A stretch of 64,000 nucleotides of DNA, from assembly GCF_040448675.1 (NCBI RefSeq), contig NZ_CP159289.1, positions 2,046,001 through 2,110,000 on the forward strand, in the 5' to 3' direction. Source of the stretch: Dyadobacter sp. 676. Its GTDB lineage: Bacteria; Bacteroidota; Bacteroidia; Cytophagales; Spirosomataceae. The position numbers and the translations under genes were made by a program. Positions 7,785 through 16,345 of the stretch are shown one piece after another. Below the pieces are notes generated by a model. The model had not been told where the DNA came from, made no database searches, and worked only from the letters and a program-made list of their open reading frames with translations. Numbering within the stretch: position 1 is the first letter of the stretch; the number at the start of each line of letters is the position of its first letter.

Positions 7785-8171
7785 ATGAGCAATGTAAAAG
7801 TCCCCAACGGCCATCAGACCATCATGCCCTACCTGATGCTCGATGGCGCTTCCAGGTTCCGCGATTTCACCACCTCCGTTTTCGGCGGAACGATCAGTTC
7901 GACGCATTTTCAGGAAGACAACCCTGAGCAGATCAAACATTCGGAAGTGACGATTGGAGGCAGCACCATCATGTTCTGCGACAGCCGCGCCGAATGGCCC
8001 GCACAGCCGGCCAACCTGTTCGTGTATGTCGACAATGCCGACGAAAGTTACCAAAAGGCCCTTGACGCCGGCGCAACGAGCGTGATGCCCCCTGCCGACC
8101 AGGATTACGGTCGTAGCTGCGGAGTAACCGACCCCTGCGGAAATACATGGTGGATCACGTCCGTTCTTTGA
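7785..8171 (+). CDS. VOC family protein (glyoxalase/bleomycin-resistance fold, PhnB-like)
   Basis: A 128-residue protein; the start MSNVKVPNGHQTIMPYLMLDGA is preferred over one 8 codons upstream, which lies inside the promoter box. It has the PhnB-like pattern: an N-terminal strand TIMPYLMLDGASRFRDF, FGGTI, HSEVTIGGSTIMFCDS, and the closing DYGRSCGVTDPCGNTWWITS. The second half-site Asp/His positions of metal-dependent relatives are only partly present, so enzymatic activity is uncertain. Members range from epimerases to resistance proteins. The AraC gene upstream is the probable regulator. Confidence 0.8.
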   Translation: MSNVKVPNGHQTIMPYLMLDGASRFRDFTTSVFGGTISSTHFQEDNPEQIKHSEVTIGGSTIMFCDSRAEWPAQPANLFVYVDNADESYQKALDAGATSVMPPADQDYGRSCGVTDPCGNTWWITSVL

Positions 8172-8179
8172 TCAAATGC

Positions 8180-8221
8180 CGCCTTAATGCCTATATTTAG
8201 CGCACTAAGGCGACGTTTTTT
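8180..8221 (+). terminator. Possible intrinsic terminator after the VOC gene
   Basis: CGCCTTA (8180-8186) pairs with TAAGGCG (8206-8212) and a T run follows at 8215-8221. The loop is long (19 bases) and includes a TATATTTA that may instead be the -7 box of the next gene, which starts at 8225. Confidence 0.35.
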
Positions 8222-8224
8222 CCT

Positions 8225-8563
8225 ATGATCGATTATAACAACAAAGTATTCGTCCCATTATCCAATTCCGCGAACGGAGAAGTGGATTTGTCCATGCAAT
8301 TTTTGTACAAACAAACGGGGAATATTGTTACTTCCACCTACTCGGGCGGGCGCATTCGCACGGGACACCTCATCGCGCTCGTGGACGACCAGGGTAACCT
8401 CGACATGCGTTACCATCAGGTGAACGACAAAGGCGAGATCACGACGGGTATTTGCAGGTCTACGCCCGAGCAACTGCCGAACGGGAAAATCCGTATGCAT
8501 GAGAAATGGCAATGGACTTCTGGCGACCGTTCGGAAGGCGAATCCTTGCTGGAAGAGCTTTAA
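8225..8563 (+). CDS. Conserved small protein of unknown function (N-acetylglutamate synthase-like annotation)
   Basis: A 112-residue protein with no signal or membrane segment. The sequence is rich in short beta strands (SGGRIRTGHLIALVDDQGNL, MRYHQVNDKGEITTGICRST) and ends with KIRMHEKWQWTSGDRSEGESLLEE. Homologues in Bacteroidota are often named N-acetylglutamate synthase, but no acetyltransferase fold is evident, so that name should not be trusted. It resembles a small lipocalin-like beta barrel (inference). It is followed 19 bases later by the YceI gene and probably shares its transcript. Confidence 0.65.
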   Translation: MIDYNNKVFVPLSNSANGEVDLSMQFLYKQTGNIVTSTYSGGRIRTGHLIALVDDQGNLDMRYHQVNDKGEITTGICRSTPEQLPNGKIRMHEKWQWTSGDRSEGESLLEEL

Positions 8564-8582
8564 ATATCCAAACGAAACAGAA

Positions 8583-9119
8583 ATGCGTACCCGGCTCACA
8601 TTTGCATTGTGGATCACGCTCGCGGCGATCGCGGGCAATGTGTCCGCTCAAACCTCGAAAATCGTTTCGGGTTCTACGAAGTTCAGTGTTAAATTCATCC
8701 TCGGCACCTGCAATGGCACATTCGAAGCGCCGCGCGGGGAAGCCGTTTTTGACGAGAAAAGCCCACAAAGCGCATCCTTTGATGTAAGAATCGCCGCGAA
8801 TACATTTAAAACCAACAACAATACCCGCGACAGGGATATGAAAAGCGACAAATATTTTTGGGTCGAGAAATATCCCGATATCCATTTCAGGTCTTCCAAG
8901 GTCGAGAAGAAAGGCGACAAATACCAGGCGACAGGCACATTGACGATGCGGGACGTTTCCAAAAGCGTAGCCCTGCCTTTCGATGCCAAAAAGAATGCCG
9001 ACGGCAGCTATTCGCTCACCAGTACCTTCGAAATAAACCGCCTCGATTACAAGATCGGCGAAAAGGACTGGAAGCTGAAAGACATTGTGACCGTCAATCT
9101 TCAAGCGACCATCAGGTAA
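8583..9119 (+). CDS. YceI family periplasmic protein
   Basis: A 178-residue exported protein. The start at 8583 gives the signal peptide MRTRLTFALWITLAAIAGNVSAQ; a longer frame would place it inside the upstream gene. The mature part has the YceI lipocalin-like pattern: STKFSVKFILGTCNGTFEAPRGEAVFDE, then NTRDRDMKSDKYFWVEKYPDIHFRSS, GTLTMRDVSKSVALPF, and a closing RLDYKIGEKDW. YceI proteins bind isoprenoid-like or other hydrophobic molecules; the ligand here is unknown. A second YceI protein, without signal peptide, is encoded at 34181-34708. Confidence 0.88.
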   Translation: MRTRLTFALWITLAAIAGNVSAQTSKIVSGSTKFSVKFILGTCNGTFEAPRGEAVFDEKSPQSASFDVRIAANTFKTNNNTRDRDMKSDKYFWVEKYPDIHFRSSKVEKKGDKYQATGTLTMRDVSKSVALPFDAKKNADGSYSLTSTFEINRLDYKIGEKDWKLKDIVTVNLQATIR

Positions 9120-9170
9120 CATTTCACCTTGCCGGGAGAATGCCACCCTTTTCACAAAAAATATCTTGGT

Positions 9171-9234
9171 GTAATTGTAATTAGTCTAAATAATTTTTTC
9201 TTTTGTAATTATAATTAGTCTAAATTAATTTTTT
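9171..9234. promoter_or_regulatory. Duplicated TTAGTCTAA element upstream of the TonB receptor
   Basis: Two near-identical 30-bp units begin at 9171 and 9205 (34 bases apart). Each contains GTAATT, then TTAGTCTAA (9181-9189 and 9215-9223), then an AT-rich T run. TTAG-N-CTAA is a palindrome resembling metal-regulator sites. The second unit ends exactly at the GTG start codon of the receptor. A role in iron- or heme-dependent control is inferred from the downstream genes. Confidence 0.5.
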
Positions 9235-11508
9235 GTGAAGCAACTGTCTACCCTCTCATTAATCTTACTGGTTATCAGTGGCGTAATGGCTCAGAAATCC
9301 AATGGAACAGTGGAAGGAAGGATTTTATCCGGAACAGGCGAGCCCATTCGGGAGGCTACGGTCTTCCTGCAAAACACGGCATATGAGGCACAAACTTCAC
9401 CGGAAGGCCTTTTTTCCCTCGCGGTGCCGCCCGGAGATTATGCATTGGTAGCGAAAGCCGTCGGGAATGGGGAATCGATGGTTAAAATTTCCGTCCGAGG
9501 CGGTGAAAGACTCGAAATCGGGGATATCGAGCTAACCGGAACGCCGCTCGCACTGAATGAAGTGGTAATCACCGGGCAACCGGAACCGCAGTCACTCCGC
9601 AACTCGGTGTACCAGGTACGAACGATCGACCGCGAGCGCATCCGCCTGCGTGGTGCAACCAACCTGCAAATGGTCCTCAATACCGAACTCGGCATAAGGT
9701 TTTCGAACGATTTGACGCTCGGTACCAGCGATATACAACTAATGGGCATGACAGGCCGGGGCGTCAAGATACTGCTCGACGGCATTCCGCTTACCGATCG
9801 CGGCGATACACGTGAGAGCCTTGGACAGATCGACATCAACACCATCGAAAGAATCGAGATCGTAGAAGGACCTATGTCGGTTATTTACGGAACGGATGCC
9901 TTGGCGGGCGTGATCAATATCATTACAAAAAAGGGTTCGGAAGGCTCGTCGTTCACTTTCAATGCAAGGTTGCAGGAAGAAACCGCGGGCGATGAATATA
10001 ACGCATTGACCAAAAAAGGAACCCATAACCAGAGCGTTGGCCTAACGTGGCAAAACGAACACGTGCAGTTGTCCGGCAATGTAACCCGAAACAATTTCGG
10101 TGGCTGGCGGGGCGCTTCTACGGGCCGCGCCAAAGCCTGGATGCCGAAAGACCAGATGCTCTACACGGCCGGAGCGCGTTTCGGCCAAAAGCAATGGAAC
10201 ATCTGGTACCGCTTCAACGGCACCGACGAAACGATCAGATATCTGGGTAACCGCAATCCTAATACCGGCATTGCGGCTGATAAGGATTACATCAGCAAAC
10301 GCTGGTTCCATCAATTACAATCCGAATTCAAAGTGAACGACCGGCTGAATATCACGGGTGCCGGCTCCTATACCGACTATTCCCGCAGAACCCTCAGCAC
10401 CAATGTGGATATCAACGACCGTCGCACGCTCTCGCTCGACCCCGGCGCGCAGGACAAATCGATTTTCACGACTGCGTTCTTCCGCGGAACGGCTTTTTAT
10501 AAGGCGTCGGATTATCTGTCGGTGCTCGCGGGAATCGATTTTTCGAACAACAATGCATCGGGCGCACGCATCAAAGGGTCTCCCGCCATCAATGAATATG
10601 CCTTATTTATAGCGCCTGAAATCCGCATCGGACGATCCATTAAGCTCACACCTGGTCTGCGTTTCCTCAAAAACTCGGTCTACGATGCTCCGCCGGTGAT
10701 ACCGTCGCTGAACGGCAAGCTTACATTGAGCAAATCGCTCGATTTCCGTTTTGGGTACGCGCGCGGGTTCCGCTCGCCGGCGCTGCGGGAGCTTTATTTC
10801 GATTTCCACGACGCTTCCCACTCCATTAACGGCAACGTCAACCTGAAAGCCGAATATTCAAACAGCTTTAACGCTTTCTTTGTCTGGCAAGCCGTGAGCC
10901 GCGAAGGGTTCCGCATCGGTTCCACGCTTGGCGGCTTTTACAATGTTTTCCACGACCTGATCGAAACTGCCTTTGACCCCAATGACCGTACCCAGACGAC
11001 CTATCTGAATATCGATCACTTCAAAACGACCGGCTTCTCGTTGGACAACAAGATTTTCTGGAAGAACCTGCAAGCGACGGTGGGAGCTACTTACATTGGC
11101 CGCTACAATAAATTTTCGGAAACACCGGGAGATTTTGGCTCGCTACCCAGATTTGTGTGGTCCACTGAAATCAACGCAAACCTGATTTATACTTTCCCAA
11201 ATGCCGGTGCCAGTATTAACCTGTTCTATAAATTCTCCGGCAAGCGTCCGGTTTATGAAATCGTCGACGAAGCCGGTGTCCGTCTTGAAGAAACCGCAGG
11301 TTTCCACATGGCGGACTTAACATTCGGCAAGAGGCTTGGCAAACACCTTAACTTACTGGCTGGTGTCAAGAACCTCTTCGATGTCACCAACCTGCAAAAT
11401 ACCTCCGCGGATATTGGCGGGGCGCACAGCACAGGCGGGGCTGTTCCGATGTCGTTCGGGCGGTCATATTTCGCGGGTCTCAGCTTTCAATTCACAAAAA
11501 AACAATAA
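9235..11508 (+). CDS. TonB-dependent outer-membrane receptor, probable heme/iron uptake
   Basis: A 757-residue receptor. It starts with GTG and a signal peptide MKQLSTLSLILLVISGVMAQ. A carboxypeptidase-regulatory-like domain follows (about 25-110, GTVEGRILSGTGEPIREATV). The plug (about 125-225) shows ISGVKILLDGIPLTDRGD-like geometry as GRGVKILLDGIPLTD and VEGPMSVIYGTDALAGVINI. The 22-strand barrel ends in an aromatic FAGLSFQFTKKQ. The following genes encode two HmuY-like proteins, so heme is the likely substrate. No obvious TonB box is identified with confidence. The start codon lies immediately after a duplicated operator-like element. Confidence 0.88.
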   Translation: MKQLSTLSLILLVISGVMAQKSNGTVEGRILSGTGEPIREATVFLQNTAYEAQTSPEGLFSLAVPPGDYALVAKAVGNGESMVKISVRGGERLEIGDIELTGTPLALNEVVITGQPEPQSLRNSVYQVRTIDRERIRLRGATNLQMVLNTELGIRFSNDLTLGTSDIQLMGMTGRGVKILLDGIPLTDRGDTRESLGQIDINTIERIEIVEGPMSVIYGTDALAGVINIITKKGSEGSSFTFNARLQEETAGDEYNALTKKGTHNQSVGLTWQNEHVQLSGNVTRNNFGGWRGASTGRAKAWMPKDQMLYTAGARFGQKQWNIWYRFNGTDETIRYLGNRNPNTGIAADKDYISKRWFHQLQSEFKVNDRLNITGAGSYTDYSRRTLSTNVDINDRRTLSLDPGAQDKSIFTTAFFRGTAFYKASDYLSVLAGIDFSNNNASGARIKGSPAINEYALFIAPEIRIGRSIKLTPGLRFLKNSVYDAPPVIPSLNGKLTLSKSLDFRFGYARGFRSPALRELYFDFHDASHSINGNVNLKAEYSNSFNAFFVWQAVSREGFRIGSTLGGFYNVFHDLIETAFDPNDRTQTTYLNIDHFKTTGFSLDNKIFWKNLQATVGATYIGRYNKFSETPGDFGSLPRFVWSTEINANLIYTFPNAGASINLFYKFSGKRPVYEIVDEAGVRLEETAGFHMADLTFGKRLGKHLNLLAGVKNLFDVTNLQNTSADIGGAHSTGGAVPMSFGRSYFAGLSFQFTKKQ

Positions 11509-11540
11509 TTGATACCCTTTCATTCTAACTCCAATTCATT

Positions 11541-12935
11541 ATGAAGACAATAGTCCGGTCGCTACTACTGATTGCATTCCTGGGTACATTCAACGCATGC
11601 AGCGACGACGAACCTCCATTACCGGATAACCTGGCCGCTTTTGAAGCGACCGAAAAAGGTTTCGAAGGCGACGAGACGGAAATCAAGGTCATGCTTTCGA
11701 GAGCGGTCGATGCCGCTACCCCTATCTCCGTGACACTGACACCTGCGCAACTCACATATGACGCCGAGTTCACCACCACTCCCGCAGCAGCAAACAACAC
11801 GCTCTCATTGTCGGTACCTGCGGGGCAATCGTCCGTTTCTTTCAAGGTAAGCAAAAAATCGGGCGTGTTGCTGGACGGCGATGAGAGCATTGCCTTTAAA
11901 ATCGCGTCGGCAGGCAGTCCTGTGCTGGTCGGCGCCAATTCTTCCCTGAAACTGAGCTTCAAAGCCATCATCTCAGAAGGCACCAGCATTCAGTTGAACG
12001 GTATAGCGGGCAGCGAACCGGGAAGCAGCGCGGCCAATACCGTCTTCCTCGACCTCAGCAGCAATGTGCAAACGCCTGTACTTCGCGACAGCTGGGACCT
12101 CGGGTTTTACAACGGCACCGATTTTCGCGTCATCCTGAACGGGACCAATGGTGCCTCCGCCTTGATGGTGGACAAGACGGATCTCAATGCCGTTTCCGGC
12201 AAGGACTTCGTCGCCGATTCGCTGGCGGTTGGCCAGGGAAAAGGCAAACTGTCGCTGGTTGACGACGCAACGGGAGACCTTACCAAGACAGTGATAGCGG
12301 CAGTTTCTGCAACCGATGCCGACAATAAAGTATATATCCTGAACCGCAAAGGTGGCTCAGGCACCGTTCTTCCGGCAACCGACCTTTATAAAATCCGTAT
12401 TCTTCGTAAAGGTGCCGGCTATACCCTGCAATATGCCAAAGTAAACGAAACCACGTTTAAAACACTGGACATCAACAAGGACGCCGCCTACAACTTCGGG
12501 TTTGTCTCCCTTGAAAAAGGGGCCACGGTTGGTGTTGAGCCGGCAAAGGATCGCTGGGACATCAAATGGGGGTACAGCATGTACTTTACCGCGGCCGGTC
12601 CAGGCGTAACGCTCCCTTACGGCTTCTCCGACCTGGTATTCATCAATACGCTCGCAAACGTGGAAGCCGCCGAAGTGCTAACGGCTACCGCGGCTTACGA
12701 CACATTTGCCGAAACCAACCTGACAGGCATCACATTCAGCAAGTCTGCCGACGCAATCGGTTCAAAATGGCGCGCAACTACGGGAACCATCGGTGTTAAA
12801 ACCGACCGTTTTTACCTGATCAAAGATCCGGCAGGCAACATTTACAAACTGCGTTTTATCAGCTTCCATGCAAGCGACGGGGGCGAGCGCGGGAAACCCA
12901 AATTGGAGTATAAGCTCGTTAAAAAAGGTGCGTGA
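11541..12935 (+). CDS. HmuY family lipoprotein with N-terminal Calx-beta-like domain
   Basis: A 464-residue lipoprotein: the signal MKTIVRSLLLIAFLGTFNAC places the lipid Cys at residue 20. Residues about 30-145 resemble a Calx-beta-like strand repeat (GDETEIKVMLSRAVD, SVTLTPAQLTYDAEF). The rest matches the HmuY family, with the WDLGFYNGTDFRVILNG start, WDIKWGYSMYF, and the closing KLRFISFHASDGGERGKPKLEYKLV. HmuY proteins capture heme at the cell surface and pass it to the TonB receptor encoded 32 bases upstream. The axial His pair of Porphyromonas HmuY cannot be assigned here. Surface exposure is inferred from the family. Confidence 0.75.
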   Translation: MKTIVRSLLLIAFLGTFNACSDDEPPLPDNLAAFEATEKGFEGDETEIKVMLSRAVDAATPISVTLTPAQLTYDAEFTTTPAAANNTLSLSVPAGQSSVSFKVSKKSGVLLDGDESIAFKIASAGSPVLVGANSSLKLSFKAIISEGTSIQLNGIAGSEPGSSAANTVFLDLSSNVQTPVLRDSWDLGFYNGTDFRVILNGTNGASALMVDKTDLNAVSGKDFVADSLAVGQGKGKLSLVDDATGDLTKTVIAAVSATDADNKVYILNRKGGSGTVLPATDLYKIRILRKGAGYTLQYAKVNETTFKTLDINKDAAYNFGFVSLEKGATVGVEPAKDRWDIKWGYSMYFTAAGPGVTLPYGFSDLVFINTLANVEAAEVLTATAAYDTFAETNLTGITFSKSADAIGSKWRATTGTIGVKTDRFYLIKDPAGNIYKLRFISFHASDGGERGKPKLEYKLVKKGA

Positions 12936-12999
12936 TATCACATTTAAGCGGCTATCGGCATCACAACCCGATAGCCGTTTCAGTCAAACATTCCCGAAT

Positions 13000-13578
13000 A
13001 TGCTATTCAAATCAATCGTCGCTTCGGCTATGGTGGCAATACCCTGGATAACAGGCATTCAGCATGCTTGTGCACAGGTCAGCAGCCCGGCAAAGACCGA
13101 AATCACAGTTATCAAAGACCTGAACGCTAATACGAAGTCCTACATCTATTTCAGTCTGGTTGCGGGCAAAGAAGTGCCGGCAAGCGACGCGAAAACGAAG
13201 AATTGGGACATCGCATTCAGTAAAACGACAATCGCTACCAACAGCGGCACCAGCGGTCCGGGCGAAGGAGGGGCTATCGTCGTGGAAAAACCGTTCGACC
13301 AGATAAACGAAGCTCCGAAAGACGGCTATAAAGCCGACAGCGACGCCGGTTTCGCGATTCCAGGCGGAAGCGGAAACTCGTGGTATAGATACGACATGAG
13401 CGTGCACGCGATCCTGCCCATTCCCCGACGGACGTTGCTCGTCAAGACCGCCGATGGTCAAATCGCAAAAATAGAAATTATCAGCTACTACAAAGGCGCG
13501 CCGGAGGACGTGCCCACGGAAGAGTCAAGCTACTACACTTTCAGATATACGATTGCGGGGAAAGACGGCAGATTTTAG
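13000..13578 (+). CDS. HmuY family secreted protein
   Basis: A 192-residue exported protein. The start MLFKSIVASAMVAIPWITG gives a normal signal peptide ending near HACAQ; an upstream frame extension overlaps the previous gene and has no signal. The mature part is a compact HmuY domain: NTKSYIYFSLVAGKEVP, KNWDIAFSKTTIATNSGTSG, and the closing KIEIISYYKG and YYTFRYTIAG. It lies 64 bases after the larger HmuY-like lipoprotein and before a strong terminator, so it is the last gene of the heme operon. It lacks the lipid Cys, so it may be a soluble heme carrier (inference). Confidence 0.75.
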   Translation: MLFKSIVASAMVAIPWITGIQHACAQVSSPAKTEITVIKDLNANTKSYIYFSLVAGKEVPASDAKTKNWDIAFSKTTIATNSGTSGPGEGGAIVVEKPFDQINEAPKDGYKADSDAGFAIPGGSGNSWYRYDMSVHAILPIPRRTLLVKTADGQIAKIEIISYYKGAPEDVPTEESSYYTFRYTIAGKDGRF

Positions 13579-13598
13579 CCCCTCGAACCCTCGGCACC

Positions 13599-13626
13599 AA
13601 AAATCCCGGAGTGATCCGGGATTTTT
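13599..13626 (+). terminator. Intrinsic terminator of the heme-uptake operon
   Basis: AAAAATCCCGGA (13599-13610) and TCCGGGATTTTT (13615-13626) form a perfect 12-bp stem around a GTGA tetraloop, with a T-rich end. Confidence 0.85.
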
Positions 13627-13683
13627 ATTGTTTCGGCTTCACCTTACATAGAGTATAAATCCGCGGCAAAGAAACAGCATGAA

Positions 13684-14310
13684 CTACGCCTGACTCTTCA
13701 TGTATTTCCAGTTACGCGGCTTGCCCTCGGCCAGCCATTCGAGCGCCTGACCGATGCGTTTTTCGCGCGTCGCTTTCGTTTTCGCGTCCTCGAACCACTC
13801 CACATATTCCTTTTTATTGGAATAACTGAAATTTTCGAAAACCTTTTGGGCGGCCGGATTGCCTGCAAGCGCATCCGTTACGTATGCCGGTATTGTCAAT
13901 TCCCTGGGTTCCCTTGGCTTATCCTCTTTTTTTAGCTTCACGCCGCTGTCGATCAGGTGCATGGCTTCCTGAATGAAGCCTTTCAAATGTTCCTCCGGCG
14001 GAAGATCTTCAATCGCGGTTATTTTGCCGAGACTTCCCATGCCGACGCGTTCGCCATTTACGGCCAGCAAGTTATGCGGATCACTAAGCCGCGATTCGAG
14101 CCAAAAGCCGAATGCGCAATGCTGTTTAAATGAAGCCATACTACAAAGGATACTACCCCTGTATTCGAAATGCGGAAAGCTCCATTTCATGGTTTCCCGT
14201 ACTTGCGGGCAAGTCTCGTGTACAAGCGCCCGCAGGTATTCGAGGATGGGGATGGCAAAACTGGCGGACTTGACGATGTAGGCGTCGATGCGGGGGTCGG
14301 TTTGGCTCAT
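13684..14310 (-). CDS. YdeI/DUF1801-type protein
   Basis: A 208-residue cytosolic protein starting MSQTDPRIDAYIVKSASFA (a start 6 codons earlier is possible). The first half is a DUF1801/YdhG-like fold with the phrase HETCPQVRETMKWSFPHFEYRGSILCSMASFKQHCAFGFW. The C-terminal half has the YdeI/OmpD-associated pattern: PAYVTDALAGNPAAQKVFENFSYSNKKEYVEWFEDAKTKATREKRIGQALEWLAEGKPRNWKYM, here described in pieces of one helical region. Members have been linked to peptide or iron stress in other bacteria, without a defined reaction. It is convergent with the heme operon and shares the minus strand with the fusion gene upstream. Confidence 0.78.
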   Translation of the reverse strand: MSQTDPRIDAYIVKSASFAIPILEYLRALVHETCPQVRETMKWSFPHFEYRGSILCSMASFKQHCAFGFWLESRLSDPHNLLAVNGERVGMGSLGKITAIEDLPPEEHLKGFIQEAMHLIDSGVKLKKEDKPREPRELTIPAYVTDALAGNPAAQKVFENFSYSNKKEYVEWFEDAKTKATREKRIGQALEWLAEGKPRNWKYMKSQA

Positions 14311-14356
14311 TGCTGGTATTTTGTGCATTCCGGCCCGGGACCGGAATGCCGGTCAA

Positions 14357-15400
14357 TCATTGTTTTTCAAGTATTCCCTTCAAATTGGTCAATCCTTGCT
14401 GAAAATCCGTTCCTATGGACTCCTCCATGTTAAAGAATGGCAGCATTACATTCATCGGAATCGGCATTTTACCCTGGAACCCCCAGCGGACACGCGTCGC
14501 CGTCGAATCGATTGCCTCCGTAATCATATAGGCGTCGCTGGTACTTTCGAAGGGTTTCAGGAAACGTAGCTGGGTATCGATTCTCCGGCCCTCTTCTATT
14601 TTAGTGATTTCCTGCTCCCCCTTGCCCACTTCGTCATTCCCTTCCCACATCGACACAAATCCAACCGTGCCATCGGTGCCCGAGAAAGTCTTTTTCATAT
14701 CGGGGTCGCGGCGGCCCCAGACACTCCAGTCGTTCTGTTTTTTGAGAGATTTAAGATATTCAAAAACCTCTGCCTTTGGTTTGTTGATCACGATTTCCCG
14801 CTCGACTGCATAATCCTTCGGCATAATGAAAGCCGCGATAAGAACCAGCGCAACGAGTCCCAGAATAATGTAGAGCACTTTTTTCATAGAAGGAGAATTT
14901 TGTAGTGAATAATTGAACCTGTACTTGACTTCGTCAAGGTCTTCGATCCGCTCGGTGTTGGTCATACCGGCTTTTTCCAGCACCCGGATGGACGCTGTGT
15001 TGTTTACATTTACGAATGCGATGACATCCCGGGCCTTCAAAACACTTTTCGAGAACCGTATCAGCCCTTTCGCTATTTCGGTAGCTACGCCCCTTCCCCA
15101 GAACTCCTCCATCACCCGGTAGCCGATCTCTATCGCCGGGCCCACTTTGTCCAGTTTTGCGGCGCCTATCAATTCGCCCGAATATCTGTCCTCGATCAGG
15201 TACCGGCCCAGATAGGTATCCATGCCGTATTCCTGCAGGAATTCCGCCAGCATCTTGTCCGACTCCTCCCGTGTGAGCGAGTAGCCGGTCACATATTTCA
15301 TCACATTGTCATTATTGCTCAGCCTGAAATACTTGTCACCATCGGCAGCCGTCATTTTGGTAAGCACAAAACGCTCGGTGTAAATAGGTTGGACAGCCAT
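14357..15400 (-). CDS. Fusion of a GNAT acetyltransferase and a membrane-anchored SRPBCC domain
   Basis: A 347-residue two-part protein. Residues 1-168 are a RimJ/RimL-type GNAT domain (IYTERFVLTKMTAADGDKYF, the acetyl-CoA loop EFWGRGVATEIAKGL, and NTASIRVLEKAGM). After NYSLQNSPS comes MKKVLYIILGLVALVLIAAF, a membrane segment that normally is the first part of a separate SRPBCC protein; the SRPBCC (START-like) domain then runs from about 195 to the end. The junction has no stop codon. An internal ATG at 14887 could still start the second part by itself. Either a true gene fusion or loss of one stop codon explains this; no such fusion is known to me as a common family. Confidence 0.75.
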   Translation of the reverse strand: MAVQPIYTERFVLTKMTAADGDKYFRLSNNDNVMKYVTGYSLTREESDKMLAEFLQEYGMDTYLGRYLIEDRYSGELIGAAKLDKVGPAIEIGYRVMEEFWGRGVATEIAKGLIRFSKSVLKARDVIAFVNVNNTASIRVLEKAGMTNTERIEDLDEVKYRFNYSLQNSPSMKKVLYIILGLVALVLIAAFIMPKDYAVEREIVINKPKAEVFEYLKSLKKQNDWSVWGRRDPDMKKTFSGTDGTVGFVSMWEGNDEVGKGEQEITKIEEGRRIDTQLRFLKPFESTSDAYMITEAIDSTATRVRWGFQGKMPIPMNVMLPFFNMEESIGTDFQQGLTNLKGILEKQ

Positions 15401-15740
15401 GAGTGCGACAATTACATTCTCTCCCGGAATTGGGATCAGTTAAATATACACTATTTACGAAAAATTTGCAGGCATTTGAAAACTACACTTTTCCCAGTAG
15501 CACGGTTGATAAATCGAACGGTTTTTCAAGAACCGAAAAGCGGCATAGTTTTTTGAGTCTCAGAGCAATGGCATATTCGTTAACTTTCATTAACACTTAT
15601 TATAATTTGCAATGTACATTTGAAACGTTATATTTGAACTATTACCCGTTTGTATCACAATTCCGTTTCAATAGTTCCAATCATTCTTGAATTCATTATA
15701 AAAGTATGAATTTTTCAATGAACTGATCTCCATCAGCATC
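15401..15740. other. 340-bp intergenic region with promoter signals
   Basis: I see no protein gene here: a 95-codon open frame (15403-15690) has no family features and odd composition. The region is AT-rich and holds the divergent control region of the GNAT fusion gene and the secreted-protein/RND genes. The best signal is the promoter at 15606-15636. Confidence 0.5.
15606..15636 (+). promoter_or_regulatory. Consensus Bacteroidota promoter
   Basis: TTTG at 15606-15609, 19 bases, then TATATTTG at 15629-15636 give an exact -33/-7 pair. A second -7-like box TACATTTG lies at 15615-15622. The first downstream start codon is at 15741. Confidence 0.65.
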
Positions 15741-16160
15741 ATGACAAAAAGAGCTTTTGTATTGTTTTTCTGGCTTGCACAATTTGCCGTTTCGCTGCTG
15801 ATCGGGCAGCAGGGGGCTGTTGCGTGCAAGATCGATTTGGGAACTGACACTTTTTCCCCCTATCAAGTCGAGGAAAAACCGGGGACCGGCCATTTTGTGT
15901 TAATTGACGATACGGTATGTAAAAACGAGACGGTGGTAAGGGCCGACGAGTTCGAATGGAAGGAAGCCTTGTCGGACCTGCTTAGCCACCGGCACTCTAC
16001 CTACCGCTTCCTGACCCTGGTAGCCCAAGCCACGCCACAGTATGAAATCACCAGGATTCCCAAGGTCATCAGGGAGTCCGTCCAGCTATTGCCCGTCAGC
16101 AATGGAGAAACCACGCTGCCCGATTATTACAGCTTTCTCCATCGCCTTTGCCCCTTTTGA
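15741..16160 (+). CDS. Hypothetical secreted protein upstream of the RND operon
   Basis: A 139-residue protein with a signal peptide MTKRAFVLFFWLAQFAVSLL. The mature part contains Cys residues (VACKI, TVCKNE, HRLCPF) and no recognised domain. It lies behind the consensus promoter at 15606-15636 and 185 bases before the RND adaptor gene on the same strand, so it could be part of that system or independent. The 185 bases between contain no clear terminator. Function cannot be assigned. Confidence 0.55.
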   Translation: MTKRAFVLFFWLAQFAVSLLIGQQGAVACKIDLGTDTFSPYQVEEKPGTGHFVLIDDTVCKNETVVRADEFEWKEALSDLLSHRHSTYRFLTLVAQATPQYEITRIPKVIRESVQLLPVSNGETTLPDYYSFLHRLCPF

Positions 16161-16345
16161 AATCGCCGCAAGCGCTCTTTAATCCGAGATTTTCCTGACT
16201 GACGGACTGTTCCGTAATGCTCTTTCACGCATATACGGACTGATACCAGCATTATGCTATTCCGTTTCTGCCGGACCGCCGTGCAGCAACGTCGCTATTC
16301 CGTTCCCTTGCATTACCGCCAACCTATTTATACAAACGCATCATC

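Noticed and set aside
8225..8563. Taking the N-acetylglutamate synthase name at face value
   Set aside because: No acetyltransferase motif is visible in 112 residues; kept as unknown function.
15403..15690. 95-codon open frame in the intergenic region
   Set aside because: No domain, odd composition, and it overlaps the consensus promoter.
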